64,000 bases of DNA from Adiantum capillus-veneris (taxonomy: Eukaryota; Streptophyta; Polypodiopsida; Polypodiales; Pteridaceae). Below the pieces are notes generated by a model that worked only from the letters and a program-made list of their open reading frames with translations, did no database searches and had not been told where the DNA came from. Where the stretch lies: NCBI GenBank assembly GCA_014529385.2, contig CM043954.1, positions 95,931,247 to 95,995,246 on the forward strand, given 5' to 3'. Positions 22,062-32,012 of the stretch are shown here, piece after piece. Made by a program: the position numbers and the translations under genes. The stretch's first letter is position 1. Each line of letters opens with the position of its first letter.

Positions 22062-23324
22062 ATGGCCAACTCTACTTCGCAAAGGTGACCAAAGGATGAG
22101 GTCACAGCACTTACATGCCACAACACTAGAGGTGTAGATGATGAGTGGGTGCCACAAGAGTTCACCAAAGGTTCTTGGGTATACATGCAACCATCTGCTG
22201 TTGGCCCTCATCGTGTGCGGAATCGTGCAAACTTGGATCTTCATTGGAAAGGAAAGCTCCTTGGCTTCAAGAACCGCAAAGACAAGGGGACCATAGCCAT
22301 TGTGCAACATGTTTTCTCAATGTCAACCATGCACTTGCAACAACCACCTCGATTTCCAACACATTGTAAGTACATGTTTTGAGAATACAAAGCTAGGTGT
22401 GAAATCATAGTGTAATGTTATTATGGATTCATACTTAACATTTGTCATGCATTTATAGTCATATTTCCATCCACGTTGGTGGAGGAGCAGCCACTACATA
22501 GTCTCTCCGGCACATTCAATGCTATACATGCGGATATTGGAGCAATAATGTTCCCGCATCTTTGCCCAACCAAACTGGTTCAAAGAAGGATTTTCTTCTA
22601 TTCTCACTCCTATATTGTCCCTACTTCTACACAAGCATTTGGAACGCTTGAACCCATCAAAGTAACTTCCTTATTAAGTATGGAGTGGCCGGTCCCAGAT
22701 TTGTGGTCGGTAGCATCTTTCAAGCAAAAGATGATAATGGATGTCCAAAACTCTTTGAAATACTCTAAAGCTTCTAGGTCTGTGGGCTTGAGCTGGTGTT
22801 TGCCTATTCATTGTTTTGTGCACATTTTTAAAGAGTTTGGATTTGTGGAGACTACCACAATGCTTGTATGTAAAGATGCGCATTACGAGGAATTAGGAAG
22901 GCTTTTAGAAGAGGACTGGGGTTTTGTGGAGGGCATGCACAACCGGGACCGGTACCATTGTAAGGTTGGAGCTTCAGGTATTGGAATGCGCTATTTGAAA
23001 TCCCGCACCTCCTTGTACATACGATTTCACTATGATCGTTGGATGTGCAAGCTTGGAGTGTGGACTCCCTTACAGAGTGTAGACGGCGCTATTGCAAGCT
23101 TTGACATTGCAGTGAAGATGCCCAACGATGCTTTGGAGGCAGTCCAAGTGAACAAGCATTGGACTCTCAGTAATGTTCGAGAAAATTTGGTTATTATGGG
23201 TTTTGAGGCCCTTCAACAAGCACAATTTCGTTTACAAGGTCACAAGGTGAGAATCCTTCCACCACATTTTCAATACATCATGGTTTGTCGATCATTAGAT
23301 GCTTATTGTAATGAATGTCCGTAG
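22062..23324 (+). CDS. Gene A of the element: unrecognised protein, two exons
   Basis: The exons are 22062-22365 and 22459-23324, joined by a GT-AG intron of 93 bp (ACATT|GTAAGT...TTTATAG|TCATA). The spliced length of 1,170 nt is a multiple of three. After ATG at 22062 there is a TGA at 22086-22088, possibly CGA before mutation; otherwise the frame is open to TAG at 23322-23324. The protein could start at an internal Met (22183) instead. Visible features are an exon-1 segment DLHWKGKLLGFKNRKDKGTI and a large exon 2 rich in aromatic residues, with no signal peptide, membrane span or known motif. It lies same-strand with gene B and converges on the central hairpins. No function is assigned. Confidence 0.45.
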
Positions 23325-23556
23325 ATTGGGAAGAGAATGGAAGACAAATTGAAGGTCGAGGAGGACTGGGGGATAGATGGAACTATGCTATCGATCTTAT
23401 AACTTTGTAACTCTTGCAATTTTCATATTGATCCCCGCTGTAATCAACATGATTTGCTTCGGTAAATCATGCCTTTGAATATAATTTTTTGCATTGGGAT
23501 GAGAAATCATTTTTTGGTGAAAGTGCCTTTTTTTTAATGTCTTAAAAAAAGGGTAC

Positions 23557-23566
23557 ATTATAAAAG
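23557..23566 (+). promoter_or_regulatory. TATA box upstream of gene B
   Basis: ATTATAAAAG lies 82 bp before the gene B ATG, a normal core-promoter distance allowing for a short leader. Confidence 0.45.
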
Positions 23567-23647
23567 GGGGGCCACCTAACTCATTCACTATTTTCACTTT
23601 TGCAACTCCTGAGCTCCTCCACTCTCTATCCACACCCCAGGCTAAAC

Positions 23648-25224
23648 ATGGATGCTGCCACAGCCTCCGCATCTGTACCCACATCCACCCCTTTGTCACG
23701 CTTCATCCTCTTCCTCGAGGACACCAAATACAAAGGGAAGTTGAACCTCCACACCTTTTTTACTCGTCTCCCTGACCTTGACACCACAAGTGCCCTTCAC
23801 ATGGATGCATTTGAGGAGATTTCTGCGTTCATGGAGGAGCACATCATAAAATATTATGTATCTATCCCCCCACATGCAGGGATCTGGGTGCCTTGCGATC
23901 TTTTGCGCTATATACACAAAGGTGATCGCCCATTCACCAAGCGGTTGCAACGATTCCAAGAAATTGCAACCAATGCAGCCATTACTTGGACGAGCAAGCC
24001 CCTGGGGTGTCAGCGCTCAAGAAGCACAAGTTGGGGGTGGAGTACCTTTCTCGGCTCGCAACATTTATCTTCTTGGTGAGCGAGGAACCTGATTTGGAGG
24101 AGCTTCGCTTACCACACCTTCAAGTTGGGTCCTTTATCAAGGACACCAAGGAGCAACAGGTTATCCCCATGAACCCTGCAGCGGAAGGAAAAGCACACCA
24201 GCTCGAGTACCCTAGGGGTCTTGAGGAAGTGGTTGAGAAATCCATAGTTGCAGCTGGCCCTAGTGACACTCCAGTGCCACTACCACTGACGGATGTGGCT
24301 ATCCCAGAGGTAGAAATTAGCCGCTTCTCCTCAGTGTTAGTGGATGGAGAGGATTTTGTGTTCCTGCATGATTTGGAAAAAACATTTGGCCTGCGCATGG
24401 ATGAATGCTTGAGCGTGCTATGCAACAGCAGCAAATGTCCCTTAGACAATACGCCAGATGCCCTAGAAAGAAAGCTCTTGCCAGATGGGGACTCTGTTGC
24501 TGACACTATTGCAGTTGTATGTGCGGAGGTCCTGGCAGCAGAGCAGTTGCACGTGGCTTATGAAGATTTCCAAGCCACGCAAGCCAAGGTTGAGGCTACT
24601 AGGATGCCTATGCCATTATGCAACCTCCCATCTGATGATCCAAAGCTTGTATCTGTGGTGCATGGGACCATTGACTTGGATGCAAAGGACAACAGGGAGG
24701 AGGATGACAAGGAGCAGGAGGTAAACTGTATCCTAATTTTCATGTTACTATTTTATCCTTCGTTGTCTTTTTTCTCAACCTTCATCGGTTTATGACAGGA
24801 TGTTGTGGAGGTTGATGATTTTGCTACAAGGACGGGTGGCAAGCGGACGGGCTTTGGACCTCAAGCTTCCCTTGCGCATTACCTCGGACAACTCCCCCCT
24901 GGCGATGTGGCCATTATCCATAATGAATTTACTCCCCAAGCCCATTTTATGACTTGGTCGTTAAAAGCTTTGAGCAAGTTTTTGTGTTTGAGTACCATTG
25001 CTCAAACTGCGCATCAAGTGTTCCTAGTGCGTAGATCCCTTGTATGCACAGCGTTTGGCACTGGCTTTCGTGGTAAAGTGCTTGCCCAGATAGGGATACA
25101 TGCTTCCATTGGCTCAACTGACCCAAATGCCATAGCGCAGTCCCTCTTGACTGGGGAGTTGCCTTACGCGCAAAATAGGTGCCAGGAAATGGTCAAAAAA
25201 ATTCTGAACTCCTCAGATACATGA
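23648..25224 (+). CDS. Gene B of the element: unrecognised protein, one intron, one frame change
   Basis: ATG at 23648 opens MDAATASASVPTSTPLSRF. Near 23960-23990 the coding sense moves to another frame (DEQAPGVSALKKHKLGVEYL). This fits a one-base indel, so the copy may be broken; an unseen intron is less likely. A GT-AG intron spans 24721-24798 (GAG|GTAAAC...GACAG|GATGTT), and exon 2 ends at TGA 25222-25224. The protein has an acidic middle (DLDAKDNREEDDKEQE) before the intron and a helical C-terminus. No domain is recognised. It is the last plus-strand gene before the hairpin array, about 180 bp away. Confidence 0.45.
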
Positions 25225-25401
25225 TGTAAAATCACCGTGCTAGAAGGAATAAAAAATATTTGAAATTGTCTCTCTATATTGCAAATTCTTTTCAATCTGA
25301 TTTATCAATCTTGAAAATTGTTTCACTTGGTGATATGAATTGTTTTTTGACTTTGTTATTTCAAGGTATGTAATTGCAGTCAATTTGAGTATAATTGTGA
25401 T

Positions 25402-26574
25402 TTTTAAGTACCCTAGGGGGTTAGATTAGCCTATAAGGGGCAAAAAATGCATGGCCACAAGGGCGCGCAAATGGCCCATCCATCAGTTTTGGATGGGCCA
25501 TTTGCGCGCCCTTGTGGCCAAGCATTTTTTTGCCCCTTATAGGCCAATCTACCCCCTAGGGTACTTAAAAAGCACAAATTTATTGCAATGGATTGGTTTT
25601 GCATCATTCATTTAAATGCAACCTTTTTATGCCAATTCCAGTATATGTTCACACTCAAGGACACTAGAAAAGCTCAAATCAATTATGAAATGAAGTTTCC
25701 AGCAAACTATCACTTGCTTTAGTTCTACCTACTACACCCTTGCACCAAAAAGTCAAATTACATTGGACACTTGGTTTCACAATATGTTATTTGTTTTGAT
25801 ATCCTATAAGGAATTCAAAGCTTGAAATGACCAAAAAAAGGTGTCCATAAGGATCCATATAAAATATTGATACAAAACCAAAAGGTTTTAGTAAATTTGG
25901 TTATTTTAAGTACCCTTGGGGGTAGATAAGCCTACAAGGGGCAGAAAAAGGCCTGGCCACAAGGGCGCGCAAATGGCCCATCCATCAGTTTTGGATGGGC
26001 CATTTGCGCGCCCTTGTGGCCAGGCATTTTTTTGCCCCTTATAGGCCAATCTACCCCCTAGAGTACTTAAAAAGCACAAATTTATTGCAATGGATTGGTT
26101 TTGCATCATTCATTTAAATGCAACCTTTTTATGGAAATTCCAGTATATGTTCACACTCAAGGACACTAGAAAAGCTCAAATCAATTATGAAATGAAGTTT
26201 CCAGCAAACTATCACTTGCTTTAGTTCTACCTACTACACCCTTGCACCAAAAAGTCAAATTACATTGGACACTTGGTTTCACAATATGTGATTTGTTTTG
26301 ATATCCTATGAGGAATTCAAAGCTTGAAATGACCAAAAAAAGGTGTTCATAAGGATCCATATAAAATATTGATGCAAAACCAATAGGTTTTAGTAAATTT
26401 GGTTATTTTAAGTACCCTTGGGGGTAGATAAGCCTACAAGGGGCAGAAAAAGGCATGGCCACAAGGGCGCGCAAATGGCCCATCCATCAGTTTTGGATGG
26501 GCCATTTGCGCGTCCTTGTGGCCAGGCCTTTTTCTGCCCCTTGTAGGCTTATCTACCCCTAAGGGTACTTAAAA
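25402..26574. repeat. Array of three large hairpins in about 500-bp direct repeats
   Basis: Three hairpins lie at 25402-25570, 25904-26072 and 26405-26574. Each has arms of roughly 75-80 bp around TCAGTTT and carries GGCCACAAGGGCGCGCAAAT / ATTTGCGCGCCCTTGTGGCC. The spacers between them (from GCACAAATTTATTGCAATGG on) are about 330 bp and nearly identical, giving a period of about 500 bp. The flanks at 25360-25401 and 26575-26640 are also inverted relatives, so the whole block is a palindrome of about 1.3 kb. It sits exactly between convergent genes B and C. It could act as a bidirectional terminator, a source of hairpin RNA, or a structural centre; the role is inference. Confidence 0.92.
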
Positions 26575-26730
26575 TGCACAAATTTACTGAAATTGACTAC
26601 AATTATATACAGAACTTGAAATTACAAAGATAATAGACAGAGTAGACACAACTGTTGATCATATTGTCATTGGAAAGTCAAATCATTACAAAGATAAGGG
26701 TGTGCAATACAAAAAGAGGGGTAACTTCGG

Positions 26731-27627
26731 CTAATGCTCGAAGTCTCGTCGCAATCGTCGTGCAAGCTGCATATCTTTTGGCTGTATTGTCACTCGCTTT
26801 GCATGAATGGCACATAGGTTGGTATCTTCCAACACTGAACTGATGTGGGCCTCTGCAGCTTCTTGAATAGCCTCTAGCGCTATTGCTTGCATTCTATACT
26901 GATTTCCATAGCTTTGAAGCACTTCTTTCACAGTGCGAGCAAAGGGGGCGCGTCGAATCAAGAGCTCCGTTGTCTTCTGGTAGTGGCGTATTTCTGCAAA
27001 TGCCCTTGCTATTTTTTGGCGCCGCTGCGGTTGTCTTGGGGGCACTTGCACATTTGCTGGCGGGCGGCGTGAAGGCTTCTTGAAAAACTTAGACTTGCGT
27101 CTGTTTACATGCTTAGGGGCTGGTTCTGCATCCTGTTCTGATTCTTCCTCTTCCCTTGGTTGCCGATCTTGCCGTGTGGGGAGAGCTCCCTTGCCTTGAG
27201 GCAATGTCTTCCCCCCAACGGACACCCGGTGTGTGCGCGGTATTTTTTCTCGCAGCCATGGTGGCTCACTCTCTAATTCGGTGTCTGTATTGACCACCTG
27301 AGTCTTGGATGGTCCTGCTTGTGATTGGGGGCGCGACGGCTGCTCCCTATCGGACTCTGATGTTTGCTGGCCCTCTGCTTCTCTCCAGCGCTGGGCACGT
27401 TGCTTCATTCTCTTTCTAGGTGTTATATCTTGAGGAGGTGGAGATTCAACAGTCCTTGATGACTCTCGTGCCCTACCACCATGCCCACTACCAGAAGAGT
27501 TCCTGGAACGACCAGGTGTTTGTGGCCATTTTCTTGTGCCTTTAAGCCATGACGGCTTCTCACATCCTTGGAGGGTGTTTTTGTTGGCAGGTGGATGCTC
27601 TTTCGCGGTTTGTTTGGTGCGCGCCAT
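26731..27627 (-). CDS. Gene C: histone H3 variant with a tail of about 200 residues
   Basis: A single-exon, 298-residue protein. It starts MARTKQTAK, matching the first residues of H3 with Lys4 kept, but the position of H3 Lys9 is Glu. Residues 10-200 are a disordered, basic, P/S/R/E-rich tail. Residues 205-298 are a full H3 fold: helix N and alpha1 ([15 protein letters not shown]), loop 1 ([10 protein letters not shown], same length as canonical H3), alpha2 ([20 protein letters not shown]), and [12 protein letters not shown] with [12 protein letters not shown]. Canonical H3 is about 136 residues. Centromeric H3 usually has a longer loop 1, so this looks H3-derived rather than a standard CENH3. 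No break is seen. It lies inside the 10-kb element, about 310 bp downstream of gene D on the same strand. Confidence 0.92.
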   Translation of the reverse strand: MARTKQTAKEHPPANKNTLQGCEKPSWLKGTRKWPQTPGRSRNSSGSGHGGRARESSRTVESPPPQDITPRKRMKQRAQRWREAEGQQTSESDREQPSRPQSQAGPSKTQVVNTDTELESEPPWLREKIPRTHRVSVGGKTLPQGKGALPTRQDRQPREEEESEQDAEPAPKHVNRRKSKFFKKPSRRPPANVQVPPRQPQRRQKIARAFAEIRHYQKTTELLIRRAPFARTVKEVLQSYGNQYRMQAIALEAIQEAAEAHISSVLEDTNLCAIHAKRVTIQPKDMQLARRLRRDFEH

Positions 27628-27686
27628 TTCGTTGGTAAGAGCTCACCTGTTCTTAAGAAATGAGTGATTTATGAGAGCATGCAATA

Positions 27687-27693
27687 TTTATAA
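27687..27693 (-). promoter_or_regulatory. TATA-like box upstream of the H3 variant
   Basis: CTTATAAATATTGC on the minus strand lies 60 bp before the ATG at 27627. It fits a TATA box in the gap between genes D and C. Confidence 0.45.
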
Positions 27694-27935
27694 GGGCCCA
27701 TTTAAAAAGGGCCCTGTTCACACTAATTTTTTTAAAAGAAGTATTATAAATAAACATGTCGCTAAGAGTTGGACCCTGCCTTCACGTTTAGTGACTCGCG
27801 CAGTATCCACTTTGATCCTTGTCGCACTCTGCATCGCCGCCATGCAGCATGCTTGGTGGGACCTTGCGACATTTGCCACTTGTTGCTATGCTCTTGACGA
27901 CTCCATTTGCGCACTTCAATAGCAATCTTGGATTG

Positions 27936-30736
27936 TCACGCACGCTCCATTGTGAGCTTACGAGCAAATGTTGTGCAAAAAAACCAGTTGAACATCTCCT
28001 CCAAATAATTGGATTGCACCATTCCACCACCATGTCGAGTATTTTTGAAGTACACTCCCCTTGCTCGATAATGGGACTTCTCCATGCCTTGAGTGCCAAA
28101 AATTTCAGGCGATCCATACTTGTGCATAAAAAATGCACCATGCGCAAACAAGATATGTTGTTCACATGAGCAAACGATCCACATTAGTAAATAAAAACAA
28201 TCCCTTGTAATGAATACACCATGAATGACTTACCATGTAATGTGTGATGTTATTTTCACCCCAAGAAAGGGTGAAGACCTTGGTAAAATCCGCCAAAGCT
28301 TCTTGAAATGATTGTCGTTGTTCTTCTGTTGTGCTGTTAAGGCTCATAAGCTTGACCATTTTATCAAAATGGGCCCAAACTTGCTTGTGCTTGTTTGCAA
28401 GCTCGCCATTTGAATCATTGTCAGTAGTAGCTTTGCATAACTCCTTCCAAAGCTCCCAAAGGTTACCTGCCTGCTGGTTGGAGCTGCTTTGAGCATCATA
28501 TCGACTCGGCTTTCCTTGGGAAACTTTCTTCAAAAAGTGTCTAGCTTTTTGTCCACTCATTGACACTTGTTGAGCAATTTCATGGGCCTCCCCTGTGTTC
28601 TTTGCAGCAACTATAGACACATTTCCACCGTGACAGCCAATGGAATTCAAGAGTACCTCCACTCTTTCGATCGCTTCCTGGGACTTTTCCAACGGTTTCA
28701 TTGTGAAAGCATAGTCAATGTGGAGCTTCAATAGCCTATCAAAAATACGCATGAATGCGTGTAATGTACAAAAATGTACATTCGATAGAGGAAATCGAAA
28801 GATTGGATTCCAAGTGTGGTCCTTTTGATCACGGTCTGGGGCATTGAGCATGGGACACCTCAGAATAGACGCTTCCCACTCTCTACCTTCATCTCCGACA
28901 TCATGACAATCTAACCCTTGTTCTCCATGCCCTTGCCATGGAAGCATGTAACTGGCCTTTGCAGTGCTCTTATGTGATTTTTGTCCATTAGGTTTGTACC
29001 CTCGAGTGCAAAATGGACAAGGCATGAGAGAAGACGCCCCTTGTTTGCAGCCAAGCAAACACTTTATGGTCTTCAAATCCCCACCTAAGTGCCACTCCAC
29101 ATCATAACTACCAAAGCCCTCAATCTCCAACTTCTGACCTGCAATTTGGGAGTGTATTACTTCTGTGATCCATGGAGTTCTCTCAAAAATCCACGAAAGT
29201 ACTCCATTGGTCTCTTTGGGCACCTCAATAGCACCCAACCACCAAATGTCTTTCTCTGATTGCACGCTAAAAGATAGGGTGGGATATGGCTCGACTGAAT
29301 CCCTTCGCTTGGTTTGTAGAAGGGCCTCGTTCATTAGAGTGACACTTAGCCTCTCTAACCTTCGGCCTTTCACTATTTGACACTCATCGAGTTTCAGCAC
29401 AAAAGCGACTTTTGTGCCAAGCACTACAAAATAAATAGTGATAAGACCTTAAACTTCAGCTTCTATGAAAAGAATAATACCAAAGAAAAAAGTAAAGTGT
29501 GTCACCTTCTTCAGGTAACTCGTAAAATCTAAGCATGGCTTCTTGAAGCCTTCTAAGATCCACGAAAATATTGTTCCACATTGTGTAAGGAAAGCCCTTA
29601 TTCGAAGGTCTTATGGATTGTTTCTTACCTTTTCCCCTTGTCTTTGTTGCGCACGAAGCATAAAGGGAAGTTGGCATTGTGTCCTCAATGTGTAGGTATG
29701 TCCCAATGCGGGAGAACACATCTTCGTTTGTGGCCTTCTTTGCGAGCTTGACCTTGTGAGGAACGGGAAATAGGTTTTCCACAATGCCATGTTCTTTGAG
29801 GGCATCCTTTAGGAGTTGAAAAATAGCCTGATAGGCTTTGGTGCTGATTCCAGCCTCATCACAAGCTTGTTGAACGTCATCATCATTAACCACATTTCTT
29901 AATTTACGCATAAGGTCCTTGGTGACTGCATCCTTAATGTGCTTACCTCCAGGTAATTGTAAGATAGAAATAACGTCCTCGGTATTGAGACAACTAGTGA
30001 GAAGGTTGACTCGATTATCTTGGCTTGTTCCACCGCATGCCTCCTGGATGAAGTTTCTAGCAACAAATAAACATAAATGTTAGAAAATAGTGTGAAGTAA
30101 GAATGCAGCATGCAAGTAAAGACCAAATCACCTTGTGGCTATAACTCGTCGTTTGCGTGCTCCTCCGGAATGTGCAAGAGTTTCAATGGATGAATATGGG
30201 CGTTTACGTTCCCTTGCACCAAGGGGTGTTTCTTTCAAGTATGTGATGGTGTTGGTAAGCTTCTGGATGTGGGACTCCTTTTCTTGCATTTGTTGTTCAA
30301 GACTTTTAACTACCCTCTCCGAAGAGGCAACACTCTCTTGTAATGCCATCATCTTGAGGTGAAGAGCTTGACATTCGTGCATCCACATATGCAAAGAAGC
30401 ACCTGCACCCATACACAGCCGCTTGCAATAGCCTAACAAGCCTGCTTCTCCCCTCCCAAGAAATTGAAGAAATGTGGAAAGGCTATTAAACGGTGGATGG
30501 AAGCGGCTTATAGGATCGTAAGGGTACAAATGGCCATCCACCCAAATGTCAACATTGGTCTCACAAGCGGTGCAACGTTCCTGTGATGACCTTTGATCAC
30601 CTTCACTAGTGGTCTTCGGTGCAAATGCCGTGGGTAAGCGAATATGTATGCTTTTGGTGTGCGGAGTACGTGGTGGTGGAAGCAAACCATTTGTGATGTC
30701 CGTGAGCACCATGGAAGCTGTTACGTGAGGAAGCAA
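27936..30736 (-). CDS. Gene D: four-exon 842-residue protein, candidate transposase of the element
   Basis: The exons on the minus strand are 30736-30132, 30056-29506, 29423-28234 and 28118-27936. The introns (75, 82 and 115 bp) all have GT...AG ends. The exons total 2,529 nt, exactly 843 codons, with no internal stop. Residues 45-115 hold a CxxC and other Cys; 124-168 form a coiled coil (VVKSLEQQMQEKESHIQKL). Exon 3 has YDVEWHLGGDLKTIKCLLG followed by PCPFC (residues about 496-524), an FCTLHAFMRIFDRLLKL helix near 603-617, and a GENNITHYM end. Exon 4 has EIFGTQGMEKSHYRARG and TRHGGG. The GGD...CPFC and late EKSH patterns recall uncharacterised transposase-like families, but no superfamily is named. 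The last exon could instead splice on at CTC|GTAAGC. Confidence 0.65.
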
Positions 30737-30744
30737 ATGATGAA

Positions 30745-30905
30745 AAGATAGAGGGGGAAGGGTAGAGAGGCCGAGCAGGATGGGAGGAGAGAAGGAGGGA
30801 GGGAGGGGAGGGAGAGATTGGGGAGAAGGAGGAAGGTAGGGGCAGAGAGGGAGAGGAGAGGGAGAGGGAGAGAGGAGGGAGGAGGGAGGAGGGAGGAGGA
30901 TGAGA
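30745..30905 (-). promoter_or_regulatory. Purine/pyrimidine-asymmetric tract upstream of gene D
   Basis: The plus strand is almost pure G/A with many GGGAGG and GAGGGAG runs; the gene D sense strand is therefore CT-rich. This suits a promoter or 5' leader of plant type and could form a G-quadruplex or triplex. A CT-rich leader also precedes gene A at the other end. Confidence 0.5.
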
Positions 30906-31261
30906 GAACAAAATGTTTATTACTTTTTGGGGGAAAAGATTTTTGAAAAAATGGACTTTCTAAGCTTGTGGGTTAAAAAATGGGTCAAAAAATGATTTTT
31001 GGATATGTATATATGTTGGGAGGGAGTTTTAAGTAAAAAACAAATAAAAATGAAAAATTTAAAAAAAAAGTCAAATTTTGACTCTTTTTGACCCACGGAA
31101 TTGCTGATGTGGACACACCCCTATGCTTCCTTCACTTTAAAAAAAGCTAGAGAGAGAAAGCAACCCTTTAGGTCCACATCCTACATTTGTCTAAAAAAAA
31201 GGCTAGAAAAGCCTACTCAAAACTACCTTCTTCAATGCCCTTGCCCCCTAAACCCCACACA
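30906..31261. other. Right subterminal AT-rich region of the element
   Basis: No gene is seen. It contains TCAAAAAATGATTTTTGG, a TCAAATTTTGACTCTTTTTGA foldback near 31071-31091 and the sequence TGTGGACACACCCC near 31108-31121. TGGACACAC also occurs near the left end. Confidence 0.45.
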
Positions 31262-31326
31262 ACATTAGCCTTAATCCCTAAAAATTAGGATTCCTTACAA
31301 GGCCCATGCAAGGTTCATATTTCTCC
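31262..31326. repeat. Right terminal inverted repeat of the H3-bearing element
   Basis: ATTAGCCTTAATCCC, then GGCCCATGC, then GGTTCATATTTCTCC, the inverse of the left end. Confidence 0.65.
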
Positions 31327-31328
31327 TA

Positions 31329-31969
31329 ATGCGTGTGCGTAACCTTGAGGACACGAAGGAAGCAAAGAATGAAGCCCTTCTTGCTAAAGCTAACAAAGTC
31401 AAAGTCTCCCCTACTGAGTCTATGGCCTCAAGGTTAGGATTGGGGGACTCCAATCCCATGGTGCACCGATGAGGACACCCTCAAAGAATCAATTACCAAG
31501 CTCAATGGCATCCTTCAACCAGTTAACATCAAGCCTAAAACTGTCGCTTGGATCAACGACACACATAGGCGCGTGCCACCTAGGCATTGTATTCTCACTT
31601 TCAAGGATAAAGAAGAGTGGATGAAGCTATTATGCCAATCTCACCTTCTCAAGGGAACAAAAATTTGGATTGCAAATGAACTTGGTTGTGAATCAACTCA
31701 AGATTAAAACAAGAAAACTCAATATGCATGAAGCTTGCAAACAAGGTAAATGGGCAATTCACCAAGGTGGTAAAGCCATCATCCAAGAATTTCAAACTTC
31801 TAAGCCAACTCTCCCTACAAGAGACCCCCCTAGGTTTTATTCTTTTCTTTTACCCTATTGATGGACTCTCAGTCCTTGACTGATATGTATCGATTGCCTT
31901 CACCAAGTAGAAAAGCGTTGTAATGTTTTGTTTTGGTTCCATAGGTCATATTTGACCTCTATGGATGAT

Positions 31970-31990
<21 letters not shown>
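31329..31990 (+). pseudogene. 3' half of the interrupted retroelement-like ORF
   Basis: MRVRNLEDTKEAKNEALLAK continues the frame of 21076-21282. A stop falls near 31469, and a shifted frame continues with WINDTHRRVPPRHCILTFKD, KGTKIWIANEL and, after further breaks, GKWAIHQGGKAIIQEF. The order suggests an ORF1-type protein of a non-LTR element. The end GGTCATATTTGACCTCTATG then GATGATAAT runs into a (CT)n tract at 31977-32008. A near-identical reverse-oriented string occurs in the LTR near 59300-59330. Confidence 0.45.

Positions 31991-32012
<22 letters not shown>

Larger units (their letters stand above)
21283..31326. mobile_element. 10-kb TIR element with four genes, including an H3 variant
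   Basis: The left end GGAAAAATATGAACC (21283-21297) is the inverse of GGTTCATATTTCTCC (31312-31326), apart from one base. Further in, GGGATTAAGGTTAAT (about 21315-21329) is matched inversely by ATTAGCCTTAATCCC (31264-31278). A TA flanks both ends (21281-21282 and 31327-31328). Deleting the 10,044 bp plus one TA rejoins the coiled-coil frame of 21076-21282 with 31329 onward, which supports the boundaries. Genes A and B run rightward, genes C (H3-like) and D leftward, and a hairpin array lies between them. The TA duplication and inverted ends indicate a DNA transposon, but the superfamily is not recognised. Gene D is the best transposase candidate. Confidence 0.7.

Noticed and set aside
25402-26574. 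CRISPR-like array
   Set aside because: The repeats are about 500 bp with hairpins, in plant nuclear DNA; spacing and sequence do not fit a CRISPR.
26731-27627. Calling the H3-like gene CENH3
   Set aside because: Loop 1 has canonical H3 length and the C-terminal half keeps canonical H3 residues; centromeric identity cannot be claimed from this.
27936-30736. Naming gene D as a KDZ, hAT, CACTA or RAG-type transposase
   Set aside because: The GGD...CPFC motifs are suggestive, but none of these families' diagnostic motifs could be matched by eye.
21283-31326. An 8-bp target duplication for the 10-kb element
   Set aside because: Flanks beyond TA do not match; only the dinucleotide TA is supported by the restored frame.
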